Position numbers and translations under genes: made by a program. From NCBI GenBank assembly GCA_019925105.1, contig JAHGAU010000001.1:930001-994000 (forward strand): DNA of 64,000 nt. The letters are read 5' to 3'. This document shows positions 1 through 7,566 of this stretch, piece after piece (position 1 is the first letter of the stretch; each line of letters starts with the position of its first letter). The notes under the pieces were generated by a model. The model was not told the DNA's origin. It was given only the letters and a program-made list of their open reading frames with translations, and did not search any database. This stretch comes from Niebla homalea (taxonomy: Eukaryota > Ascomycota > Lecanoromycetes > Lecanorales > Ramalinaceae).

Positions 1-437
1 TTTCTGGCAGCTGGGAACTGTGTAATCGGATTCAGTCAACAGAGCATATTTCTCATTTTAGGTACGTGATCTCACTAAAGTATCCTTACCGTCATGTTAT
101 TCTCCCACTAAACTCTCCTTATCTTACATAGGCTTGACCGTCTCAGCTCCTAGTAGAAGCATCCCCCAGGCTTTGCAAGCCGTCATTGCTTCCTCCACCA
201 GCCTACAAAACTTGGGCGCTGCTTATTCAGCAGTTGCTTTGCTAGAACTTGCAGGAGGAATTGTGGGGGGCTTAATGTCGGCGGGATTGTTCAAGCTTGG
301 GTTACACATAGGTGGTGAGGCGGCTTGGGGCTTGGGCCTACCCTTCTGGACAAGCGCGGTACGTACCATATCATATACCTTTCCTTTTACCTGTTTCAAA
401 ATGCGATACTGGGTGGTTTGATCCGCAGATCAATTGA
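1..437 (+). CDS. MFS transporter, C-terminal part (5' end outside window)
   Basis: Partial gene entering from the left edge. Seen: an open frame at 1-61, a 70-base intron 62-131 (GTACGT...CATAG, with a CTAAAC branch-like motif near 110), then a frame reading GLTVSAPSR and a hydrophobic segment VALLELAGGIVGGLMSAG. A second intron with GTACGT at 359 and CGCAG ending at 428, again 70 bases, would leave the short last exon ATC AAT TGA (429-437). Without splicing, the frame runs to a stop just after 421. The pattern of an LGAAYSAVALLE-type segment, a glycine-rich membrane helix and GLGLPFW resembles the last third of fungal major facilitator transporters, which move small solutes across membranes by proton coupling. 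The substrate cannot be told. The C-terminus looks short: the family normally has one more helix after LPFW, so the gene may be truncated, or the second intron may be called wrongly. Confidence 0.6.
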
Positions 438-694
438 CCTTGACTAATATGTCAGGTATTCTAGGTCCTGTCTCTCAGTGAGCTGTGCTTTTCAGCTGGT
501 TTCCAGTTGGAAAGAAGTTCCTAGAATGTGCGAAGTAGCTTTTCAGACTGTGATACAATATGCAACAAAAGAGAAGCCTGTTCATCTGTATGAGATCTAT
601 TGAATATGCTCCTAACTAATAAAGACTTCCAGCATAGGAGTCGAGTCCGCTTGTTTCAGCCCTATTACCGTATCCCATCTCCGGGCATATGTGG
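438..694. other. Intergenic, no feature recognised
   Basis: GC-balanced sequence after the MFS stop. A 65-codon open stretch at 600-797 has no recognisable domain and I do not treat it as a gene. Confidence 0.5.
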
Positions 695-1000
695 TCACTT
701 TGCCTCCATAAGTAAATATATTTGGGAAATGGGTAAATTTTTGATGACTATTGCGGGCAAAAACATCTTCGTAAGGACCAGAGCGTCAACAATCTGATTG
801 TCACCCCAGCATGCGCTCCAATGCAGCATAGTGACACATAATTTGACTGACGTGTCCAGCGAGATTGCAAGACAATGATAGGCGAGATTAGAGATTGCTT
901 TGAGAAGAGAGGTAGTTCCATCATAATTCAGAGAGTCTCGATCAAGACCCTTATCGATGAAGTATTGAGTGGTTGCAGTTCTGTTTTCTTTCCATACTAG
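695..1000 (-). pseudogene. Ankyrin-repeat-like gene fragment
   Basis: On the minus strand the frame contains YFIDKGLDRDSLNYDGTT followed later by TMLHWSACWGDNQIVDALV. These fit the two halves of ankyrin repeats (LL.kGAd.d..d..GtT.L and T.LHwsa..G...iv..L). The stretch between them does not fit a repeat, so an intron or decay is possible. The frame is open upstream to about 1210, but that part (lysine and serine rich) matches nothing I know. It lies directly downstream of the coiled-coil segment, in another frame. Ankyrin repeats mediate protein contacts, but as it stands no complete gene can be built. The base composition is normal, so RIP is not the cause of the breakage. Confidence 0.4.
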
Positions 1001-1189
1001 TTCGGAAGCCTTTTGTTGATGAATTCCTACCTTGTCTTGTTCCTCTGAGTTTGTTGATTGCTTGGATGCGGAGGCACAAGGTTCGGGGTTGGTTGCAGGG
1101 AATAGCCTCGTTAGAATGGCTTTCCGCTGCTCCTTCTTCCCAATACTCTTCACATCTTTGTCCTTGCTTAGAGTCTTGCTCCTGAGCCT

Positions 1190-1360
1190 CACCGTCATCT
1201 TCTGACTCAAGCGCCCTGAGCTTCTCTCGTATCTCTTGAAGCTGTTTTCGAGTGTCTTCCAGTTGACCTTCTCGTTGGTCAGCTTCTAATTGAAGCCGCT
1301 TGACTTTTGCTTCAAGGTCATTGACATGGACTTCTTGCAAGCCTTCCAAGATCGTTGCGT
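1190..1360 (-). pseudogene. Coiled-coil coding segment
   Basis: In one minus-strand frame a heptad-like stretch begins HVNDLEAKVKRLQLEADQ and continues with QLEDTRKQLQEIREKLRALE, rich in leucine, glutamate and lysine and clearly a predicted coiled coil of about 50 residues. It follows the gag-like segment in a different frame and precedes the ankyrin-like fragment. Retrotransposon Gag proteins sometimes carry such coils, so it may belong with the gag fragment, or it may be a domain of a host gene disrupted here. No start or stop can be defined. Confidence 0.4.
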
Positions 1361-1773
1361 TCACGGGTGATGCGTGTCGCGACTTTAGTTTCATTTGAGG
1401 GTCCAAAGACACGGCGGATTTCGACACGAAACAGTGAGAAGCTTTCCATTCAAGTCTTAATTTCTTTGTTGTCCCCATCATTGGAATCCACAAGGCATCT
1501 CTTATGAAAGGGGCCAACCCACTTCTGGGCTCGGCCTCTCATATAGGTAATTGCAAAGGCGGGCTGTTGTCTTTCCGGCAGAGCTGCTCCATTGAAGGCA
1601 AAGTAAAGTTGAAGCTGCAAGAGCCAGTCTTCAAGCTTCTCTCTTCCTCCATGGTACAGGTCGGGTTTGGCAACCTTTGGTCCGTCTTTGCTCTCGAGAG
1701 TAGGGCGTCGAGAGCCCTGACTGCTCTGAGTGGGGCCTCGTTGTCCTGAGGTACTCATCCTGAGGGTGTTCAA
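1330..1773 (-). pseudogene. Ty3/gypsy-type Gag fragment
   Basis: The minus-strand frame from about 1773 reads KPDLYHGGREKLEDWLLQLQ, then PERQQPAFAITYMRGRAQKW. That is the start of the fungal retrotransposon Gag (capsid) domain. After one in-frame TGA near 1450 the same frame continues with MESFSLFRVEIRRVFGPSNE, which also fits Gag. The later capsid, zinc knuckle, protease and polymerase are absent. The piece is GC-balanced, unlike the RIPed elements further right, so it is either single-copy (invisible to RIP) or a domesticated remnant. The upstream BIR-like frame stops where this one begins. Confidence 0.6.
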
Positions 1774-2057
1774 AGTGTGACGACCTTGGGTGGACCTTGG
1801 TTTGGTTTCTCGTAGAGAGGAGTGTCAAGGACAGAGTAAGCAGGGTTTTCACCGTCCATCAAACCAGAGGGTGTCCAATTACATAAATTGCAAGTAATAC
1901 AATCAGGATCGTCAGTATCGTTAGAAAGAGTGAAGCTTGCGGCGGTAATGTAAAGTGGGTGTAGTGAGCCGGAGTAAGGCCACTTCGAAGAATGAAAAGA
2001 AGCGAGACGTTCTTCAAACGTCTTAGCCGAAATTTTGGTGTCTCTGGATGAAGACAT
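1770..2057 (-). CDS. Small ORF resembling a BIR-like zinc finger
   Basis: A 95-codon minus-strand frame with ATG at 2055-2057. It reads TFEERLASFHSSKWPYSG, then AASFTLSNDTDDPDCITCNL, then MDGENP. The order ERLaSF...WP, a SF/GF turn, D-D-x-C-x2-C and a G-x-NP corner resembles the N-terminal and central part of BIR-type (C2HC) zinc-binding domains found in fungal proteins. The expected distal His and Cys ligands are not evident: the region reads AYSVLDTPLYEK. It may therefore be degenerate, a misassigned resemblance, or continued through an unrecognised intron. The stop directly abuts the gag-like frame downstream. Function unknown. Confidence 0.3.
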   Translation of the reverse strand: MSSSRDTKISAKTFEERLASFHSSKWPYSGSLHPLYITAASFTLSNDTDDPDCITCNLCNWTPSGLMDGENPAYSVLDTPLYEKPNQGPPKVVTL

Positions 2058-2069
2058 TGACTGGTATAG

Positions 2070-2786
2070 TGTAGTGGCAATTGTATTGCTCTTTACTTGG
2101 TTATTCTCCTTACAGGTGAGAATGCTGAGCCTGGTGTAAATGACGTAACGAGTGCGGGACGTCTTCTAGCAAGCCTCTGGTGAGATAAGAGATCTCGTGT
2201 ATGGTGTAGATGGCAATATTGCCATTGCTCTTGTTCTTGGTGGTTCTCAAGTGTGATGAGAAGCCGTTGCCTAATGCAAAGTGGTAATGACTGAAGGGTT
2301 ACCACTGGGTGTCTCAACAACGAGCGTACTTTTAGTGCGTCTTCTGTGGTGGTAAAGATGCTGAGTCTGGTAACATAGCAAGTGCTCTTGCTTAGATGCT
2401 CTTGCTCGTGGTTTTGTCCTCAAGGGTAACGAGCAACGATTGCATGGTGTAAAGCTGCTAACGTATCACAGCGGGTGAGTGCTTTTGGTTGCTTTCCCAG
2501 GGAGGTAGATAGCTCTGTCTGGTGTAGACGATGATGTTGATCATAATCGTAATGCTATGAGACCTAGCTAAAGGCTCAAATTATTCGTGTCATGTCATGG
2601 TGCGGGCGCAGAAATGCTGCCTTGCGAGTACAGGACCTTCACTGGCGCTTTCGCTGCCTTGTGAAGTGATGGACGTATGACGACGTCTATCTGAACCTGA
2701 GCCAAGCCGTTGCTACCATTTTGTAACAGATATGGGTTTTGAGTGGGTAAAATATGAATGCGTGCCCTCGGTGTCTAAACACGTAT
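2070..2786. other. Non-coding GC-balanced stretch with short degenerate repeats
   Basis: No convincing ORF. Related short phrases recur, for example AATGCTGAGCCTGGTGTAAA near 2120, GATGCTGAGTCTGGTAACA near 2357 and ATGGTGTAAAGCTGCTAACG near 2443. It could be the upstream region of the minus-strand ORFs or a decayed repeat. I cannot identify it. Confidence 0.4.
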
Positions 2787-3180
2787 TAGCCCAGCCGCTA
2801 GGCCTACTAGTGCCCGTAAATAACATATGATCCATGATCATCACCGTGACATTGCCAGTCCGAGGGTCGGTGATAAAAGTCCCCGCCCACCTTGACCAAA
2901 TTTAGTACCCCTGTTTTCAAGTGGCTTGAAACATGCCCGGTTTTTTGCCGGACGCGACCGTCCCATTACCTATTTTTTACTGAAACGGTTTTTATATTAC
3001 GTAATTACCATTATTATTATTAAGGAGCTTATTACCGATCCGGAATAGGTAATTATAAGGCTTAAATTAAATAGGACCCGTTATATATTTAAGTTATTAT
3101 TTAAACCTTAAGTAAAAGCCATTATAATAAAGAAAAAGGTTAAAACGGTTAATAAATTAAAGGTTATTCCTTAAATAGCT

Positions 3181-3740
3181 TAAATATATAGGTATAAAGT
3201 ATTATATTAAGTATAGGGAAGCTTTACTTAATTCTTATATTTTTTATCTATATTATGGTATTTTTGGCCTTATTCCGGTAAGGGTATATGGGTATAAAGT
3301 ATTATATTAAGTATAAAGAAGCTTTATTTAACTTTTACATTCCCTATCCATATTACGGTGTTTTTAACCCTATTCCGGTAAGGGTATACGGGTATAAGGC
3401 GTCGTATTAAGTATAGGGAAGCCTTACTTAACTCTCACATTCCCTATCTATATTACGGTGTTTTTGAGCCTGTTGCGGTAGGAGTATACGGGCATAGCGC
3501 ATTACTTCAGGTGAAGGGGGGCTTTGCTTACGTCTCAGGTTCCCCATCCATATTACGGTTTTTTTGAGCCTGTTGCGGTGGGGGCATTCGGGCATAGCGC
3601 GTCACCTCTTGCTGAGGGGCCTGGTGAAGGGCTGGTGAAGGGCCCGGTAAAGGGCTCAGGTGAGGGTGCAGGTAAAGGGCCTTGCCCGGCTCTCAGCTTC
3701 TCCATCCAAATCACGGTGTTTTTGAGCCTGTTGGGGTAGG
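3181..3740. repeat. 100-bp tandem repeat, five copies, with a left-to-right RIP gradient
   Basis: Copies start at 3181, 3281, 3381, 3481 and 3581 (the last is about 157 bases because of an internal expansion of GGTGAAGGGC-like units), and a sixth begins near 3738. Each ends with a phrase like TATTACGGTGTTTTTGAGCC. The first copies are AT-rich (TATAAAGTATTATATTAAG), the third is intermediate (TATAAGGCGTCGTATTAAG), and the last is GC-rich (CATAGCGCGTCACCTC). The changes are of C-to-T and G-to-A type. Confidence 0.85.
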
Positions 3741-3767
3741 GGCATACAGGCATTGCGCGTCACCTCT

Positions 3768-3814
3768 TGCTGAAGGGCTTGCTGAAGGGCTTGCTGAAGG
3801 GCTTGCTGAAGGGC
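3768..3814. repeat. 12-bp tandem repeat CTTGCTGAAGGG, four copies
   Basis: Four near-perfect copies of CTTGCTGAAGGG lead directly into the 9-base minisatellite. The unit also occurs once in the preceding 100-base copy (TCTTGCTGAGGGGCC), which suggests it was amplified from there. Confidence 0.85.
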
Positions 3815-4441
3815 AGGTAGGTGAGGTAGGTGAGGTAGGTGAGGTAGGTGAGGTAGGTGAGGTAGGTGAGGTAGGGTGAGGTGGGGAGGTAGGTGAGGTA
3901 GGTGAGGTAGGTGAGGTAGGTGAGGTAGGTGAGGTAGGTGAGGTGGGTGAGGTAGGTGAGGTAGGTGAGGTAGGTGAGGTGGGTGAGGTAGGTGGGGTAG
4001 GTGAGGTGGGTGAGGTGGGTGAGGTAGGTGGGGTGGGTGAGGTGGGTGAGGTGGGTGAGGTGGGTGAGGTGGGTGGGGTAGGTGAGGTAGGTGAGGTAGG
4101 TGAGGTGGGTGAGGTGGGTGGAGGTGGGTGAGGTGGGTGAGGTGGGTGAGGTGGGTGAGGTAGGTGAGGTAGGTGAGGTAGGTGAGGTAGGTGAGGTAGG
4201 TGAGGTAGGTGAGGTAGGTGAGGTAGGTGAGGTAGGTGAGGTAGGTGAGGTAGGTGAGGTAGGTGAGGTAGGTGAGGTAGGTGAGGTAGGTGAGGTAGGT
4301 GAGGTAGGTGAGGTGAGGTGAGGTGAGGTGGGTGAGGTAGGTGAGGTAGGTGAGGTAGGTGAGGTAGGTGAGGTAGGTGAGGTAGGTGAGGTAGGTGAGG
4401 TAGGTGAGGTAGGTGAGGTAGGTGAGGTAGGTGAGGTAGGG
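3815..4441. repeat. 9-bp minisatellite (GGTGAGGTA/G), about 69 units
   Basis: An uninterrupted array of GGTGAGGTA, with blocks of the variant GGTGAGGTG in the middle (about 3940-4160). Unit-length slips occur at about 3870-3890, 4116-4126 and 4313-4330. Because the unit is a multiple of three and lacks stops, both strands stay open: the minus strand reads as repeats of PHL, TSP or YLT depending on frame. The resulting long ORFs are not evidence for a gene. One strand is purine-rich with GG runs. It is not mutated by RIP, unlike the neighbouring AT-rich part. Confidence 0.95.
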
Positions 4442-4687
4442 TGACAGGAAGAGGGGGAGGCATGGCTGCAGTACCGCAAATACCGTGTATAGCCTCACAA
4501 ACAATCAGAAAAATCAAAGCCACCAACATCGAGACCCTATGACCGATATTTGCTCGACTATAAGTGGGGTGTTGGTACATACGTAATGCAAAAACCGTCT
4601 TACTAAAAAGTGGGTGGTGGGACGGTCGCGTCCGGCAAAAAACCGGGCATGTTTCAAGCCACTTGAAAACAGGGGTATGGCGCACTA

Positions 4688-6054
4688 CCCTTTTTTTGGT
4701 CAAGCCTTATACCCTTTTTTGCTTTACACCTTTAGTCACACCTTTTTAGCTACTATATGCTAAAACGTAAACAACACGTAATACCTATATTCTTATCCGA
4801 TCTACTTAAGTATAAACACTATACTCCTCAACGTAACGGCGTTAAGTAACTCGATAAAGCCGGCTTATTACATAAAGAAATTAAAGAGATTATAAGCGTC
4901 CCCCGTTATACTTAAACCGATATCCTTAATAAACTAAATTATTAACTTAATAAGGATCGAAATAAAGAGCCGTATAAATTCAATTAAGTTATAATTAAAA
5001 AGATAATTAAAAGCTTATATAACCGTCATAACCGGATTAAAACCTAAGATCAGTTTATTAAAGACTTTAATTAAGATAAAAGTATAACCGATTTTAATCA
5101 CCTTTAATTAACGATCTCCGGGCGGACGGTAAAAAGATATCTTAATTAGGCTGGATTTTATAAATATCGGGCTTATTAAAAGGCTTAAATTACAGAGGAT
5201 TAATCGGTTAAAAGGGTAGATTTTTATAAATCTTATTAATAACCTAAATAAAAGTAAAAGCTAATCTATTTTTCTAATAAATATTACTATTATTAAAACG
5301 CCTTTTATATAGAATAAGTAATCTACGATTCTTATAAACAGTACTATAATAATTATATTAAAAAAAACGGAGAACAGCAACTATTTAATTCTCCGAGCAA
5401 TAATTATTATAAAGTTTAAATTGAAGCTCGTTTTTTATTAATATACCTAAAAAGAGGATAAAAAGTTTAAGAACGGTAACGTTTATTAATAAAGCGTTAT
5501 ATACGGTAACCCTATAACTCAGGAACGGTATATAAGTGAGATTCTATTTATCGTTAACCGGAAGAAATAGCTATTTAATTTATAAGGTTACAACATAATT
5601 TTTGAAGAGGATAATAATGGTTTTTACGGTACTTAATTAGAAAAGAACCCTTATAAATACTATAAAGATAAAATCGACCTTAACTATATTATTAATTGGG
5701 CCCTAAAATCACCAGATTTTAATTTAATTAAAAACGTTTAAAGGATCCTTAAATCCCGGGTTGAATTCTATTACTTTATATTTTATTAATAACTTAAAAG
5801 AGCTATTTAAAAGGAATAAACGTTAATTAAGTAATAAGAAATCGATAAGTATATCTTAAGTAATACGAGGAAGTCGACGGATAGGCCGGGGGATAATAAT
5901 AATAATAAGGACTATTATATTTAGAACCGAATTAATTAATACCTTAAACGTAATAGCTTTATAACTAAGTTCTAAGCTAGTAGACTATAAGTATATACCT
6001 TTAAAAATCGACGTTTTAAGCCTCAAAAACCAACGTCTTATACCTAAAACCCTG
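4688..6054 (+). pseudogene. Tc1/mariner-type transposase element, RIP-inactivated
   Basis: A plus-strand transposase relic of about 1.37 kb between TA dinucleotides (4686-4687 and 6055-6056), with weakly matching inverted ends (TTTTTGGTCAAG versus TTTTAGGTATAAG read inward). At about 4840-4960 a helix-turn-helix reads KAGLLHKEIKEIISVPRYT, typical of Tc-type DNA binding. At 5603-5630 IFEEDNNGFYG is the second catalytic Asp region. At 5694-5741 NWALKSPDFNLIKNV matches the signature W-P-x-S-P-D-L-N-P-I-E-N-x-W. In this last motif the catalytic Glu codon reads AAA and the final Trp codon TAA, both G-to-A changes. Many other stops are present, so it cannot make active enzyme. Confidence 0.85.
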
Positions 6055-6224
6055 TAAAAATAATGCGCATCGCTTGGTTATGCATTGATTGAATAAATTT
6101 TAGTGGTGAGGCCTTACAAATGCGGTCTAGCCGGGTGCGGGTGGGCGGGGACTTTTGTCACCGACCCTCGGTCGCTGGGGCTAATCACCCTGACTCAGAA
6201 GCAGTACAGCAACGTAGCCAATTC

Positions 6225-6950
6225 ATGGAGTCAAGTATTTCCACCCCTCGACTGATACTGACGCTTGTCACGAAGGCGAATAAAGGAAGCCAAGAACTAC
6301 AATGGTTACATGAGTTGCGCAGCAACGAAGAGATTAACAGATGGAGGTGAGCCATGTTACTAGTGTCTGCGCTCTGCATGATGCCTTCGAGATTGATTTT
6401 TCGCAGCATCCATGGCGGATCGGAATCACTGGAGGAGACGGAGAAATTCATGAAGGGTCGTCTGCCTACCGGCGAGGGAGAAGACCCCATACATAGAGTC
6501 GTCTACGTTGTGCATAGGATTCTTGAGTCGATAAACGATGCCACTAAAGACGACTCACTATCTGAGGACCGTTGTCATCAGGTAACAGAGCTTATCGGAT
6601 CCGTGACATTAAACACCTTGGACGCTGGTAGTCTTGTCCTCCCGGAGAATCTCACTTTGTCAGCTGCTGCACATAATACAACACTCACCGTCGAGCTCGG
6701 ATACATGATTTTGCCTACTGGTTGGAATAAGGGTTACGCAACCGAGTCGATAAAGGCAGTTCTCGAGGCGTGCAGAAAAGCACGTTCCTTTTGGTCTCCA
6801 TTCTCCAGGTTGTATATCAGAGCGATCGTCGATAAAGACAATCCTGCAAGCCTACGAGTAATGGAAAAGACGGGGATGGCAGAACGAGGCATCTATGAAT
6901 GGAGGGAGAGCAATAAACTCCATATTTTCGGTATGCATCTACTAGAGTAG
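6225..6950 (+). CDS. GNAT-family N-acetyltransferase
   Basis: Two exons, 6225-6346 and 6407-6950, joined by a 60-base intron (GTGAGC...TCGCAG). Splicing restores one frame of 221 residues across ...EINRW/SIHGGSE. GNAT enzymes transfer an acetyl group from acetyl-CoA to an amine; this one resembles the RimJ/RimL-like fungal group. Seen: an N-terminal STPRLIL strand; the acetyl-CoA loop LGYMILPTGWNKGYATE (motif A, here G-W-N-K-G-Y-A) at about residue 150; and VDKDNPASLRVMEKTGM, the usual motif B helix with Asn and Ser. An insert of about 45 residues with acidic stretches lies before motif A. Composition is normal and there are no RIP changes. The frame is also open back to an ATG at 6120, inside the transposon end, so a longer transposon-derived N-terminus is possible. 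I prefer 6225 because family homology starts there. It is the last intact gene before the AT-rich block. Substrate unknown. Confidence 0.85.
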
Positions 6951-7566
6951 CGAGGTGCGCGGTTAATAAAATACATCGGATTATACTTGTAATTAACTAT
7001 AGCGTTCTAAACTATTAAAAAAGTCTTCAGAACTTAAAAGAGGAGTATATTAAGTATATTAAATAAACGAATATATATAAAGATATTTCTATTATGAATT
7101 TTCTATACTTACCAAGGCACTATATCGGATAGGGCTGATGCTATTGCCGTATTATTAAATTATATTGTTATAAAGCGGTATACGTGAAATAGCAATACAG
7201 TTAACTATCGATTATAAGAAACTGTCAGGGACTCAGTAAGGGTAAGGGTGAATATGACTGAATTTCAACTCTATAGAGAAATCTATGGTATAATATATAT
7301 ATTGTTAGACTGACTCCGCTGGCGGCACGCCTGCGGGATTAATAAAGGTAGATATAGAAGACTTAACGTATAGTCTGGATACTTAAGTATTATTTTAATA
7401 AATAAATTAATAATAAGATTAATTCTTAAGGAACTTAGAAAGAATTAAGGTATAGCCTTTATTTAAGGTAAAGATAATAATTACCCCGCTTTACGCCGGT
7501 TAAATTATAGTTTATAAATAACGTATATTAAGGCCGTTATTAAAACCTTTTATTAAGGCCTATTTA
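6951..7566. other. Start of AT-rich block; unclassified repeat relic
   Basis: Composition switches abruptly at about 6955 to TA-rich sequence with stops in every frame. A less mutated island lies at 7226-7345: it begins TGTCAGGGACTCAGTAAGGG and includes GACTCCGCTGGCGGCACGCC. The first 14 bases resemble the LTR start at 38296, so it may be the end of an LTR, but I found no partner or target duplication. The rest is unassigned and continues to the target site of LINE A. Confidence 0.5.

Larger units (their letters stand above)
2908..4675. mobile_element. TA-flanked inverted-repeat element carrying tandem repeats, no transposase
   Basis: Both ends start CCCCTGTTTTCAAGTGGC and the inverted match extends about 105 bases (2908-3012 versus 4571-4675), with mostly C/T and G/A differences. 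A TA dinucleotide flanks each side (2906-2907 and 4676-4677), as for Tc1/mariner/pogo-type insertions. The inside has no transposase. It has an AT-rich stretch, five copies of a 100-base tandem repeat, a 12-base repeat and a long 9-base minisatellite. Best read as a non-autonomous element that has become a host for satellite growth. Confidence 0.75.
2787..6190. mobile_element. Composite DNA-transposon nest bounded by a 32-bp inverted repeat
   Basis: Positions 2860-2891 and 6140-6171 are inverted copies of a 32-base sequence starting CCGAGGGTCGGTGA, differing at one base (T on the left, C on the right, a RIP-type change). Outside them a second short inverted match, ATTAGCCC(C)AGC, lies at about 2785-2795 and 6175-6185. 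About 60 extra bases sit between the two matches on the left only. No clean target duplication was found. The outer unit contains two further elements, 2908-4675 and 4688-6054. Removing them leaves little more than the terminal repeats, so the host unit is probably a MITE. Confidence 0.6.

Noticed and set aside
3181..3740. CRISPR array
   Set aside because: Repeats are contiguous 100-base tandem units without spacers, in a eukaryotic transposon context.
3524..4131. Plus-strand ORFs with GEV repeats
   Set aside because: Same minisatellite read on the other strand.
3553..4703. Long minus-strand ORFs of up to 330 codons with PHL, TSP or YLT repeats
   Set aside because: They are the 9-base minisatellite read in three frames. 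A stop-free 9-mer is open in every frame, and the ends run into transposon terminal repeats.
7226..7345. Solo LTR related to the one at 38296
   Set aside because: Only the first 14 bases agree; no end, partner or target duplication could be found.
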